Part shown: in pieces, positions 15,570 through 23,075 of the stretch
How the letters are laid out: each line of letters starts with the position of its first letter
Position numbering within the stretch: position 1 is the first letter of the stretch
DNA from: Candidatus Aminicenantes bacterium
Lineage (GTDB): Bacteria; Acidobacteriota; Aminicenantia; Aminicenantales; UBA4085
Length of the DNA stretch: 49,790 nucleotides
Direction: 5' to 3'
Assembly (NCBI GenBank): GCA_026393855.1
Contig: JAPKZJ010000109.1
Location: 1 to 49,790 of the forward strand
Translations under genes and position numbers: made by a program
The notes under the pieces: generated by a model
Database searches by the model: none
What the model was told of the DNA's origin: nothing
What the model saw: the letters and a program-made list of their open reading frames with translations, nothing else

Positions 15570-17246
15570 ATGAAGATCGTCGAATGCGTCCCCAACTTCA
15601 GCGAGGGACGGGATCAAGACAAGATCCGGGCCATCACCGCCGAGATCGAAGCGGTCGCGGGCGTCAAGCTGTTGGACGTCGATCCCGGCGAATCCACCAA
15701 CCGCACCGTCGTCACCTTCGTCGCCTCCCCCGAGGCGGCGTCCGAAGCCGCCTTCCGGGCCATCCGCAAGGCTGCCGAGGTCATCGATATGGCCTGCCAC
15801 AAAGGCGCCCACAGCCGGATCGGGGCGACCGACGTCTGCCCGTTTGTCCCCGTCTCCGGCGTAACCATGGCTGAATGCGTCGCCCTGGCCCATGCTCTCG
15901 GCCGCCGGGTGGCGGACGAGCTGGGCATCCCGGTCTATTTCTACGAAGAGGCCGCCCTGAAGCCGGAGCGCCGCAATCTAGCCGCGGTCCGCCAGGGCGA
16001 ATACGAAGGCTTGGCCGAAAAGCTCAAGGATCCGGCCTGGGCCCCGGATTGCGGCGAGCCGGTCTTCCGAGCCTGTTCGGGGGCCACCGTCATCGGCGCC
16101 CGCGAGTTCCTGATCGCCTACAACATCAACCTCAACACCCGCGACCGCAAGCTGGCCAACGAGATCGCCCTCACCATCCGGGAAAGCGGCCGGGCCCAGC
16201 GCGACAAGGACGGCGCCATCGTCCGCGACGCAGCCGGGGCGTCGCTCAAGCTGCCGGGCAAGTTCAACCACATCAAGGCCGTCGGTTGGTACATCGAGGA
16301 CTACCAGACGGCTCAGATCTCGATCAACTTCACGAACTACAAGGCGACTCCCATCCATGTCGTCTTCGACGAAGTCTGCGAGCAGGCGGCCCGGATGGGG
16401 ATGCGGGTCACCGGCAGCGAGCTGGTCGGGCTGATCCCCAAGGACGCGCTCCTCGCCTCCGGCCGGCACTACCTGGCCAAGCAGGGCAAGTGCCCCGGGG
16501 TCCCGGAGCCGGAGCTCATTCGAGTCGCTGTCCGCTCCCTCGGGCTCTCGGATGTGGCCCTCTTCGATCCGAAGAAGAAGATCATCGAATACCAGTTCGA
16601 AGAATCGGCCAAGGCCCTGGTCGGGATGACCCTGCGGGCCTTCGTCGACGAGCTGTCGATGGAATCGCCGGCTCCCGGCGGCGGCAGCGTCGCGGCCCTG
16701 TGCGGCGCGCTGTCGGCGGGCCTGTCCTCGATGGTGGCCAACCTGACGGTGGGCAAGAAAGGCTACGAGCGGTTCGCCGAGGAGATGAATCGGACGGCCC
16801 TGAGGGCCCAGGAGCTCAAGGACGAGTACCTGGCCCTGGTCGATCTCGACACCAACGCCTTCAATAAGGTCATGGACGCCTTCCGGCTGCCCAAGGCCAC
16901 CGAGGATCAGGCCCGCGAGCGGGACGCCGCCGTCGAGGCCGCCACCAAAGAGGCGACCCTGGTTCCGTTCCGGACCCTGGAAGCCGCCCTGGACCTGCTC
17001 AAGCTGGCGGCCGTCGCCGCCCGCGACGGCAACCGCAACTCCCTCAGCGACGCCGGAGTGGCCGCCCTGGCGGCCCGGGCCGCGGCGGAGGGGGCCTACT
17101 ACAATGTCCGGATCAACCTGCCGGGGCTCAAAGACGCCGCCTTCAAGGCCCAAACAGCCAATCAGGCGGCCTCCCTGCGCCGTCGCGTTCTGCGGGCCGC
17201 GGCCGTGATCGGCACCCGTGTCGAGAAAGAATTCGCCAAGTCCTAA
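15570..17246 (+). CDS. ftcD: Bifunctional glutamate formimidoyltransferase / formimidoyl-THF cyclodeaminase
   Basis: A 558-residue enzyme with the domain order of mammalian FTCD. The N-terminal formimidoyltransferase (about 1-325) begins MKIVECVPNFSEGRD and carries His81 in CHKGAHSRIGATDVCPF, the catalytic histidine region. The C-terminal cyclodeaminase (about 345-558) contains ESPAPGGGSVAALCGALSAGL. Together they transfer the formimino group of formiminoglutamate to tetrahydrofolate and release ammonia, giving methenyl-THF during histidine breakdown. AAGGAG upstream (15558-15563) lies inside the end of the previous gene. No other histidine-degradation gene is in the window. Confidence 0.95.
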   Translation: MKIVECVPNFSEGRDQDKIRAITAEIEAVAGVKLLDVDPGESTNRTVVTFVASPEAASEAAFRAIRKAAEVIDMACHKGAHSRIGATDVCPFVPVSGVTMAECVALAHALGRRVADELGIPVYFYEEAALKPERRNLAAVRQGEYEGLAEKLKDPAWAPDCGEPVFRACSGATVIGAREFLIAYNINLNTRDRKLANEIALTIRESGRAQRDKDGAIVRDAAGASLKLPGKFNHIKAVGWYIEDYQTAQISINFTNYKATPIHVVFDEVCEQAARMGMRVTGSELVGLIPKDALLASGRHYLAKQGKCPGVPEPELIRVAVRSLGLSDVALFDPKKKIIEYQFEESAKALVGMTLRAFVDELSMESPAPGGGSVAALCGALSAGLSSMVANLTVGKKGYERFAEEMNRTALRAQELKDEYLALVDLDTNAFNKVMDAFRLPKATEDQARERDAAVEAATKEATLVPFRTLEAALDLLKLAAVAARDGNRNSLSDAGVAALAARAAAEGAYYNVRINLPGLKDAAFKAQTANQAASLRRRVLRAAAVIGTRVEKEFAKS

Positions 17247-17271
17247 TAACCCAAGAAAGGCAGACAAGGCC

Positions 17272-18126
17272 ATGCGCAAACTCCCCCTCGTCACCAAAGG
17301 CCTGAATAAGCGGTTGTGGGCCATCATCATTATGGTCGGCGCCTATCTCATCTACATCTCGCTCGGCGATCTCATCCCGCAGTACTGGAACTGGGTCGGC
17401 TTTCGGGCCCTGGAGCGCTCCATCCTGACGCTCGGCTTCGTCCTTATCCTGGTCATCGCCCTGAGCGGGATTGCCTTGAGCGAACGGCTGACGACGCTGG
17501 CGGTCCGGGACGGGCTGACCGGGCTTTACAACCAGACCTACATCAAAGCCCGGCTGCAGGAGGAGATCCAGCGGTCCGAGCGCTATAAGTCGGCCCTCAG
17601 CCTGATGATGATCGACCTGGACGACTTCAAGCCGCTTAACGACCGCTACGGCCATGTCGTCGGGGACCGCGTCCTGTGCGCCTTCGGCGAGCTCCTGCAG
17701 GACGTCGTCCGATCCTCGGACGTCGCCGGGCGGTACGGGGGCGAAGAGTTCCTGGTCATCCTGCCCATGACTTCCTGCTTGGACGCGGCCGCCGCGGCCG
17801 AGCGCATCCGCAAGGAGATCTCCCTTTTCCCCTTCCGAACCGACCATATGGACGACAGGACCTGCCGGATCACGGTCAGCATCGGCGTCTACGCCTCGCC
17901 TTTCCTCAGCCAGAAGACCGAAGAGATCATCGGCCTGGCCGACGCGGCGCTCTATCGGGCCAAGAAGGAAGGGAAGAACAAAGTCGTCGTGTTCATTCAT
18001 CCCCTCCGTTTCGATTCCGTTAAATGGACGCGTGCTCAAACAGCCCTCGGCGGCCGTTGGCTTCCCTCGGAGAGTTGTGGAAAAAGGCGCCGCCCTCGCA
18101 ATTTCGCCGTTGGACGAACACCATGA
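17272..18126 (+). CDS. GGDEF diguanylate cyclase with repeat-derived C-terminal tail
   Basis: A 284-residue inner-membrane protein with two membrane helices (about 15-32 and 52-70) and one GGDEF domain (about 78-242). The domain has DGLTGLYNQ, the active-site GGEEF (156-160) and an inhibitory-site RxxD (RSSD, 147-150) five residues upstream. It should make cyclic di-GMP with product inhibition. The family normally ends after ALYRAKKEGKNKVVV. Here the frame runs on through about 42 residues encoded by repeat copy 3, whose same-frame peptide RAQTALG also occurs in translations of other copies. The start at 17272 follows AAGAAAGG at 17253-17260; an upstream start would overlap the FTCD-type gene. 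Confidence 0.88.
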   Translation: MRKLPLVTKGLNKRLWAIIIMVGAYLIYISLGDLIPQYWNWVGFRALERSILTLGFVLILVIALSGIALSERLTTLAVRDGLTGLYNQTYIKARLQEEIQRSERYKSALSLMMIDLDDFKPLNDRYGHVVGDRVLCAFGELLQDVVRSSDVAGRYGGEEFLVILPMTSCLDAAAAAERIRKEISLFPFRTDHMDDRTCRITVSIGVYASPFLSQKTEEIIGLADAALYRAKKEGKNKVVVFIHPLRFDSVKWTRAQTALGGRWLPSESCGKRRRPRNFAVGRTP

Positions 18127-18157
18127 CGCTTCACCTTCCCCGGAGACGGGAGAAGAT
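18001..18157 (+). repeat. Mosaic intergenic repeat, copy 3 (right half, type A)
   Basis: A partial copy beginning at the CCTCCGTTTCGATTCCG block and running through the core CTCAAACAGCCCTCGGC (18035-18051) and the type A right module AGAGTTGTGGAAAAAGGCGC, CAATTTCGCCGTTGG to a CCCCGGAGACGGGAGA end. The left half, including its terminal repeat, is missing. Its first 126 bases are the 3' end of the GGDEF gene. It ends 21 bases before the broken permease gene. Confidence 0.85.
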
Positions 18158-18178
18158 CATTTTTACTGGAGGTGAATC

Positions 18179-18939
18179 TCAACCTAAGCGACGGCGCCGC
18201 AGGAACAGGATCGCGAAGAGCAGGAACGCCGTCAGGACGATCGTGCCCGAGGCGGGCCAGTCCAGGGCGTAGGCCGCCAGCAAGCCGACCACCACCGAAA
18301 CGGCCGAAACCGCGCAGGAGCCGATGACGGCGCCGCGAAAGCTGCGGGCCGCCTGCAGACCGGCCGCGGCCGGGATGACCAGCAAGGCCGCCACCATCAG
18401 GATGCCGACGATCTTCATGCCCAGCGCACCGGAACACCGGCCACCCGGGCCGCCTCGCGGTCGAAGGTCATGAACAGGAAGCGATGATAGTGGAAAACGA
18501 CCAGGCCGACGACCAGAACCGCTAGCCCGATCGAGAACCAGACTTCGACCGGCTCGATGGCCAGGACGTCGCCGAACAGGAATCCGAACAGGGCCACGTT
18601 GAAGCGGCCCGAAATGGAGGCCAGGGTAACGCCCAAGGCCAAGCCGACCGAACTCAGGATGGCGATGGCCGTATCGCCGTGCAGACCGGCCGTCTCCTTG
18701 AGCTTCATGATGCCCAGGGCCGCCGCCACGGATACGATCAGGGCGGAGAGAAGCGGCATCCAGCCCACCAGCAGGCCGATGGCGACGCCGGCGAAGGCGA
18801 CATGGGACAGGCCGTGTCCGATCATGGCGTCTTTACGCAGCAGCAGGAAGACGCCCAGGACGGCGCAAGCCAGGGCGATGAACAAGCCGGCGACCAAGGC
18901 CCGCTGAAGGAAGGCGTAATGGAGAAGGGCTTCGATCAC
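18179..18939 (-). pseudogene. Metal ABC transporter permease (ZnuB-like), frameshifted by internal deletion
   Basis: The gene is split into two frames: 18415-18939 (174 residues, MIEALLHYAF to GVPVRWA) and 18179-18418 (79 residues, MKIVGILMVAALLVIPAAAG to the end), joined by an ATGA overlap. Both halves match one ABC-3 permease such as E. coli ZnuB. Between GVPVR and MKIVG, ZnuB has 17 residues forming a membrane helix; here only five bases (TGGGC) remain. About 46 bases, not a multiple of three, therefore seem to be missing. It would have formed the channel of the zinc importer with the znuC and znuA products encoded upstream. A split, translationally coupled permease lacking one helix is possible but less likely. 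Confidence 0.72.
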
Positions 18940-18949
18940 GGCGGCGTCC

Positions 18950-19717
18950 TCAATGGCGGTGCGAGACGAGGTGATGCCCGCCGGCCAGCATCGCCTCGAT
19001 TGCGTCGGAGCTGCAGAAGTCCTCGTGGGTCCCGTGGTAGATCAGCCGCTGGTTGAGGCAGGCCACCCGGCTGACGTGTTTATTGACGATCCCGATGTCG
19101 TGGGTCACCAGGACGATGGTGATGCCCTGAGCCGTGTTCAGGCGGCCCAGCAGATCGTAGAAGCGCTCCTGATTCTCGGCGTCCACACCGGCCGTCGGCT
19201 CGTCCAGGAACAAAAGCCCCGGCTCGGTCACGATCGCCCGGGCGATGAAGACGCGCTGCTGCTGGCCTCCCGACAAGCGGCCGATAGGCCGGTCGCGATG
19301 CTCGTCCATCCCGACCAAGTCCAGGGCCCGCCGGATGGCCGCATCCTGCTCCCGCCGCGGCAGGCGGGCCGCCGCGCGCGAGGAGCGCAAGGCCATGGCC
19401 ACGACTTCGCGGGCCGAGGCGGGGAAAGTGGGATCGAAATGGGTCGCCTTCTGGGGCACATAGCCGACCCGCTCCCATTCCTGGAACTCGTCGGCCGGCC
19501 GGCCCAGAAGGCGGACTTCGCCGCGCTCGGGCCGCAGAAGGTTGAGGATGATCTTGACCAGGGTCGTCTTGCCCGAGCCGTTGGGACCGAGCAGGGCAAG
19601 GAAGTCTCCCCGGCCGATATCCAGGGTGACGTCTTCGAGCACCCGGCGGAAGCCGAAGGCGAAGGAAACGTTTGCGACTCGGACCAGGGGGGCCGTGTCA
19701 GCGGCAGGCCAAGCCAT
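18950..19717 (-). CDS. znuC: Metal (zinc) ABC transporter ATP-binding protein
   Basis: A 255-residue ABC ATPase that would power zinc or manganese import. It has Walker A GPNGSGKT (44-51), a Q-loop in VGYVPQKA, signature LSGGQQQR (148-155), Walker B LLFLDEPTAGVD (168-179) and the switch histidine in VTHD. The RVGYVPQK and IVNKHVSRVACLNQRLIYHG segments are typical of the ZnuC/MntB branch. It overlaps the end of znuA by 20 bases and is followed after ten bases by the broken permease gene, the usual order A-C-B. The metal is inferred from znuA and could also be manganese. Confidence 0.9.
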   Translation of the reverse strand: MAWPAADTAPLVRVANVSFAFGFRRVLEDVTLDIGRGDFLALLGPNGSGKTTLVKIILNLLRPERGEVRLLGRPADEFQEWERVGYVPQKATHFDPTFPASAREVVAMALRSSRAAARLPRREQDAAIRRALDLVGMDEHRDRPIGRLSGGQQQRVFIARAIVTEPGLLFLDEPTAGVDAENQERFYDLLGRLNTAQGITIVLVTHDIGIVNKHVSRVACLNQRLIYHGTHEDFCSSDAIEAMLAGGHHLVSHRH

Positions 19718-20636
19718 GGCGGAGAGCCTCCAGGTTGTCTTCCATCAATCGGAAAAACGAAATCCCGGCCGCTTTTTGGGCCGGGCTGATATTATGCCCG
19801 GGATGAAGCAGGCGGATGTCGGCGCCGATCTCAGCCGCGACAAGGCGGGCCATTTTATCGCCGACGTTGGGCTCGTAGAAGATCGTCCGGGCCTTGGTCC
19901 GGCGGGCCCGGGCGACGATGGCGGCCGTCGTCTTCGGCGTAGGCGCGGCATCCGGGCTGGGGCCATAGAGGGATGTTTGGATCAAGCCGTAGCGGCGAGC
20001 CAGGTAAGCAAAGGCGGCATGTCCGCCCAGGATGAACTCGCGCCCGGCGCAGGCGCGCAGGCCCTCCCGGAAAGCCGCGTCCAGGGCGCGCAGGCGCTCT
20101 TTGAGGGCTTCGGCCCGCCGCCCGAAGCCGGGAGCCTCCCCGGGGGCGAGGTCCGTCAAGGCTTTGGCCAAGGAGTCGACGATGGCTTCGTCCAGCCCGA
20201 AATCCAACCAGACGTGAGGGTCGAAAGCTTCCTCGGCGTGATCCGCTGGCTCGGACTCGCCCGCCTCGTGTTGGTGGGCCGGCAGAACGGCCAACCCCGC
20301 CGACGCTTCGAGCCGCCGCAAGCCCGGCTTCGCGGCACCGCGGACAAGCCCGGGCAGCCAGGGTTCCAATCCCCCGCCGACCGAGATCAGCAGGTCGGCC
20401 GAGGCCAAGGCCCGGACGTCGCCGACGCGCGGCTGCCAGGTGTGGACGTCGGCGCCGGGAGGCAGGAGCAGGGAGACGACGGCCGCGTCGCCCGCCACAT
20501 CGCGGGCGAATTCGGCCAACGGAAAGACCGTGGCGACGACGACGAGCTTGGCACCGGCCGGGCCGGAGGACAACGGAGCCGCGGACGGCGCGGCGAGAAG
20601 GCCGAGCATTAATGCGAGGTTGATCAGGGAGCTCAT
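19698..20636 (-). CDS. znuA: Metal (zinc) ABC transporter substrate-binding protein
   Basis: A 312-residue periplasmic binding protein of the cluster 9 (ZnuA/TroA) family, with a signal peptide (about 1-20). Metal ligands are visible: His65 in PPGADVHTWQP, a His in EAFDPHVWLDF, and one in GGHAAFAYLARRYGL. A short His/Glu/Asp-rich loop (HQHEAGESEPADHAEE, about 121-136) before DPHVW favours zinc over manganese, as in ZnuA. It heads the znuA-znuC-permease operon behind a near-consensus promoter. With the permease broken, the system may be inactive or may use another permease. Confidence 0.9.
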   Translation of the reverse strand: MSSLINLALMLGLLAAPSAAPLSSGPAGAKLVVVATVFPLAEFARDVAGDAAVVSLLLPPGADVHTWQPRVGDVRALASADLLISVGGGLEPWLPGLVRGAAKPGLRRLEASAGLAVLPAHQHEAGESEPADHAEEAFDPHVWLDFGLDEAIVDSLAKALTDLAPGEAPGFGRRAEALKERLRALDAAFREGLRACAGREFILGGHAAFAYLARRYGLIQTSLYGPSPDAAPTPKTTAAIVARARRTKARTIFYEPNVGDKMARLVAAEIGADIRLLHPGHNISPAQKAAGISFFRLMEDNLEALRHGLACR

Positions 20637-20662
20637 AGTTCGGGGCCGGCGAAAGCCTCTGC

Positions 20663-20691
20663 ATTGTAGGGTCGGGCGGCCGAAATGTCAA
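20663..20691 (-). promoter_or_regulatory. znuA operon promoter
   Basis: On the minus strand TTGACA (20686-20691), 17-base spacer, TACAAT (20663-20668), about 27 bases before the znuA ATG. One of the best sigma70-type promoters in the window. No clear Zur palindrome was recognised. Confidence 0.75.
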
Positions 20692-20711
20692 CGCGACGGC
20701 GGTTCATCGCA

Positions 20712-20740
20712 TTGACCCGGACCGGGAAAAAAGATAAGAA
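20712..20740 (+). promoter_or_regulatory. Candidate promoter for the radical SAM gene
   Basis: TTGACC (20712-20717), 17-base spacer, TAAGAA (20735-20740). Divergent from the znuA promoter. A GGGAGGAG ribosome site at 20745-20752 precedes ATG 20759. The -10 box is weak and the leader would be short. Confidence 0.35.
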
Positions 20741-20758
20741 GGACGGGAGGAGCGTCGA

Positions 20759-21748
20759 ATGAAACCGCCGACGAAGGGCCAGGGGTTCGAGCCGCGCGAA
20801 GTGCTGTTCTCTCCCCTCTCGGCCTGCAATCTCCGCTGCCGCCATTGTTCGGTGGCGCCGGGATCGGTGAGGCTGCCCGTCACGGCCGCGCTGCGATTTC
20901 TCGATTCCTGCCGCGGGACGCCGGTGGAGCGGATCGGGTTCACGGGCGGCGAACCGTTCCTCTACCCGTCGTTCCTCGAAGCCGTCTCCGCCCGGGCCGT
21001 CCGGCTCGGCCTGCTGTTCGATCGAATCACGACCAACGCGGTCTGGTTCCGGACGATCGGAGAGCTCCGGACGGCGTTGACGCGCCTGCGCGACAAAGGT
21101 TATGACGGCTCATTCGGCGTCAGCCTGGATGCTTTTCACGGCACCGGCGTCGCCAAGCCGGCCGCCTTCATCCGGACGGCGGCCGAAATCTGGAACAGGC
21201 CCGATATCGCCGGCGTCGTCGCCGTCCGCGGAGTGCGCGAAGCCGAGACCGAGGAACGATTGGCCGCGCTGGCATGGAAGCTCGAGGCCCGGCTCAGCGT
21301 ACGACAGGGCCGTCGGATCATCGCCTCGGATGCTTTCTTCATCCCGGTCACAGCGATCGACCTTGTTCCTCTCGGGCGGGCGGCTGACCTCGTCGACCCT
21401 TGGCGCGGCGCCTGGTTCAAGGAGGATTTCTGCCGCGGGCCCGGTCACGTCTTCTACGTCCTGCCCGATGGGGCGGTCAAGCCGTGCTGCGGATACGCCA
21501 CGGATGACGAGCGCCTGACGATCGGGAACATCAAACACCATACGGCCGCCGATCTCATCGCCCGCGCGGCGAAGAACGATTATGTCCGGGCCGTTTTCGA
21601 GCTCGGTCTGACCCGGATTCGTCAAAGACTGCTGGCGGGGGGAACGAAATTCCCCGGGCGGACGGCTAATCACTGCTATTTCTGCCATCACCTCCTGACC
21701 TCCGTCCCCCGCCCCAGGCTCGACGCCAGCCTGGGATCGGCCCGCTGA
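20759..21748 (+). CDS. Radical SAM protein with SPASM-like C-terminus
   Basis: A 329-residue radical SAM enzyme. The 4Fe-4S cluster ligands are Cys23, Cys27 and Cys30 in SACNLRCRHC, followed by the GGEPFLYP SAM-binding motif. The C-terminal third has further cysteines in FCRGPG, VKPCCGYATD (with the VLPDGAVKPCC pattern of SPASM-type domains) and NHCYFCHHLL, which could hold auxiliary clusters. The protein modified and the reaction are unknown; no small precursor peptide or maturation gene is next to it. It stands alone between the divergent zinc operon and repeat copy 4. Other radical SAM subfamilies acting on peptides or cofactors are possible. Confidence 0.8.
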   Translation: MKPPTKGQGFEPREVLFSPLSACNLRCRHCSVAPGSVRLPVTAALRFLDSCRGTPVERIGFTGGEPFLYPSFLEAVSARAVRLGLLFDRITTNAVWFRTIGELRTALTRLRDKGYDGSFGVSLDAFHGTGVAKPAAFIRTAAEIWNRPDIAGVVAVRGVREAETEERLAALAWKLEARLSVRQGRRIIASDAFFIPVTAIDLVPLGRAADLVDPWRGAWFKEDFCRGPGHVFYVLPDGAVKPCCGYATDDERLTIGNIKHHTAADLIARAAKNDYVRAVFELGLTRIRQRLLAGGTKFPGRTANHCYFCHHLLTSVPRPRLDASLGSAR

Positions 21749-21775
21749 TACATTCGCGACGCCAAACCCCGATTA

Positions 21776-22108
21776 CCTCAGCGGTTCGGTGTGTCGGCCA
21801 ACGGCGAAACCGAGAGGAGAAAGCTTTTTATTCCGAAGGCGCACAACACTCTTATTCTCATTGATATCACCACCCCTGCCCCGCCTTCGAAGGCGGGGAT
21901 TGGATAGCACCTTCGGCTGCATGTGCCGAGGGCTGTTTGAGCACGCGACAATCTACCGGAATCGGAACGGAGGGGGTAGTCTCCATAACCGGGTGATCTC
22001 GAATGCGGAGTTCCGAGGCGCCGAGCGGATTTGCGTAAAAAGGAGTGGTGAACCCGCGCCGCCGTGGTGACACTCCGGACCGCGTTTCCCGGAGTTGGGA
22101 GATGAACC
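21776..22108 (-). repeat. Mosaic intergenic repeat, copy 4 (module type B)
   Basis: Inverted relative to copies 1-3. The low-coordinate end has GCGGTTCGGTGTGTCGGCC; the high end, inverted, reads GGTTCATCTCCCAACTCCGG. The core is at 21925-21941. It shares with copy 1 the type B right module, including the perfect 20-base palindrome (21879-21898) and the GATATCA-containing block. Beyond this module its outermost segment (GGCCAACGGCGAAA) matches type A copies 2 and 5, so type B looks like an insertion or replacement inside a common frame. It lies between the radical SAM and SCP2 genes. Confidence 0.85.
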
Positions 22109-22149
22109 AATATATCGGGGTTTGAGCGTCGCTCAGAAAGAGGGTTCAT

Positions 22150-22178
22150 TTGACAGGGGCCAATTCCTGTTTTATAAA
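22150..22178 (+). promoter_or_regulatory. Consensus sigma70-type promoter for the SCP2-ridA operon
   Basis: TTGACA (22150-22155), 17-base spacer, TATAAA (22173-22178), then AAAAGGAGATCCCC before ATG 22202. It starts about 40 bases after repeat copy 4 ends. The boxes and spacing are nearly ideal. Confidence 0.85.
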
Positions 22179-22201
22179 AGATGGACTAAAAGGAGATCCC
22201 C

Positions 22202-22600
22202 ATGACCCCTTTGCCGTATTTAAGCGAGGAGTGGCGGGCCGAGGCGGAACGCCGGCTTAAGGCCGAGCTGACGCCCGAGCAGTTGAACCGCACGAACGCA
22301 TCGATGTCGAACGTCCACTTGGACTGCCCCGGCGGAGGAACGAAATACGTCCTGTTCCGGTTCAAGGACGGAGCTTTGACGACGCTCGCCATCGGTCCCG
22401 GCGAGCCGCCGGAGGCCGAGTTCCACCTCACCGGTTCCTACGAAGTCATGGTCAAGATCTTGCGGGCCGAGCTGGGCGCCAAGAAAGCCCTGATGAGCGG
22501 CCAGATCAAGCTCAAGGGCAACATGTTCAAAGCCATGCAACTGGCCTCCGTCGCCGAGAAGGTGGATAAAATCCTGTCCGGCATTCCGACCGAATATTGA
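22202..22600 (+). CDS. SCP2 sterol-binding domain protein
   Basis: A 132-residue single-domain protein of the SCP2 (sterol carrier protein 2) fold, which binds lipids or acyl-CoA in a hydrophobic tunnel. Matching segments are the early helix, then KYVLFRFKDGALTTLAIG, EAEFHLTGSYEVMVKILRAE, KKALMSGQIKLKGNM and a final helix. There is no signal peptide, so it is cytosolic. It has a strong ribosome site (AAAGGAG) and near-consensus promoter, suggesting high expression. The exported RidA gene begins four bases downstream. The ligand is unknown. Confidence 0.8.
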   Translation: MTPLPYLSEEWRAEAERRLKAELTPEQLNRTNASMSNVHLDCPGGGTKYVLFRFKDGALTTLAIGPGEPPEAEFHLTGSYEVMVKILRAELGAKKALMSGQIKLKGNMFKAMQLASVAEKVDKILSGIPTEY

Positions 22601-22604
22601 GACT

Positions 22605-23075
22605 ATGGCCATGAAGAAATATTTCATCCCGACCCTGGCGATCGCCATGGCCGTCTTCGGCCTCGTCACCTTGACGGCCCAAACCGTCAACGCCCCCAAA
22701 GCCGTCATCCAGACCGACCAGGCGCCCAAGGCGATCGGACCGTATTCCCAGGCCATCACGGCCGGCGGGTTCGTATATTGTTCGGGCCAGCTGGCGATCG
22801 ATCCCGCCACGGGCAAGCTCGTCACGGGCGGCATCGAAGAACAGACCCGTCAGGTCCTCAAGAACCTGCAGGTCATCCTGGAGGCGGCCGGGAGCTCGCT
22901 CGACCGCGTCGTCAAATGCACGGTCATGCTCGCAGATATGGGCGAGTTCGCAGCCATGAACAAAGTCTATGCCGAATTCTTTAAGACCGCCCCTCCGGCC
23001 CGGGCCACCTTCCAAGTGGCCAGGCTGGCCCTCGACGCCAAGATCGAGATCGACTGCATCGCCGTCAAACGGTAG
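22605..23075 (+). CDS. RidA-family protein with N-terminal signal peptide
   Basis: A 156-residue protein: a signal peptide or anchor (about 1-28, MKKYFIPTLAIAMAVFGLVTLTAQ) is followed by a complete RidA domain. Conserved features are QAPKAIGPYSQAI, VYCSGQLAIDPATG, GGIEEQTRQVLKNL and the Arg in PPARATFQVARL that binds the substrate carboxylate. The glutamate usually found in EIEAIA is Asp here (EIDCIA). RidA deaminates reactive enamine/imine intermediates in the cytosol; an exported version is unusual. A second RidA without a signal is at 34248-34628. Its 3' end overlaps the convergent eamA gene by 11 bases. ATG 22611 is an alternative start. Confidence 0.88.
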   Translation: MAMKKYFIPTLAIAMAVFGLVTLTAQTVNAPKAVIQTDQAPKAIGPYSQAITAGGFVYCSGQLAIDPATGKLVTGGIEEQTRQVLKNLQVILEAAGSSLDRVVKCTVMLADMGEFAAMNKVYAEFFKTAPPARATFQVARLALDAKIEIDCIAVKR

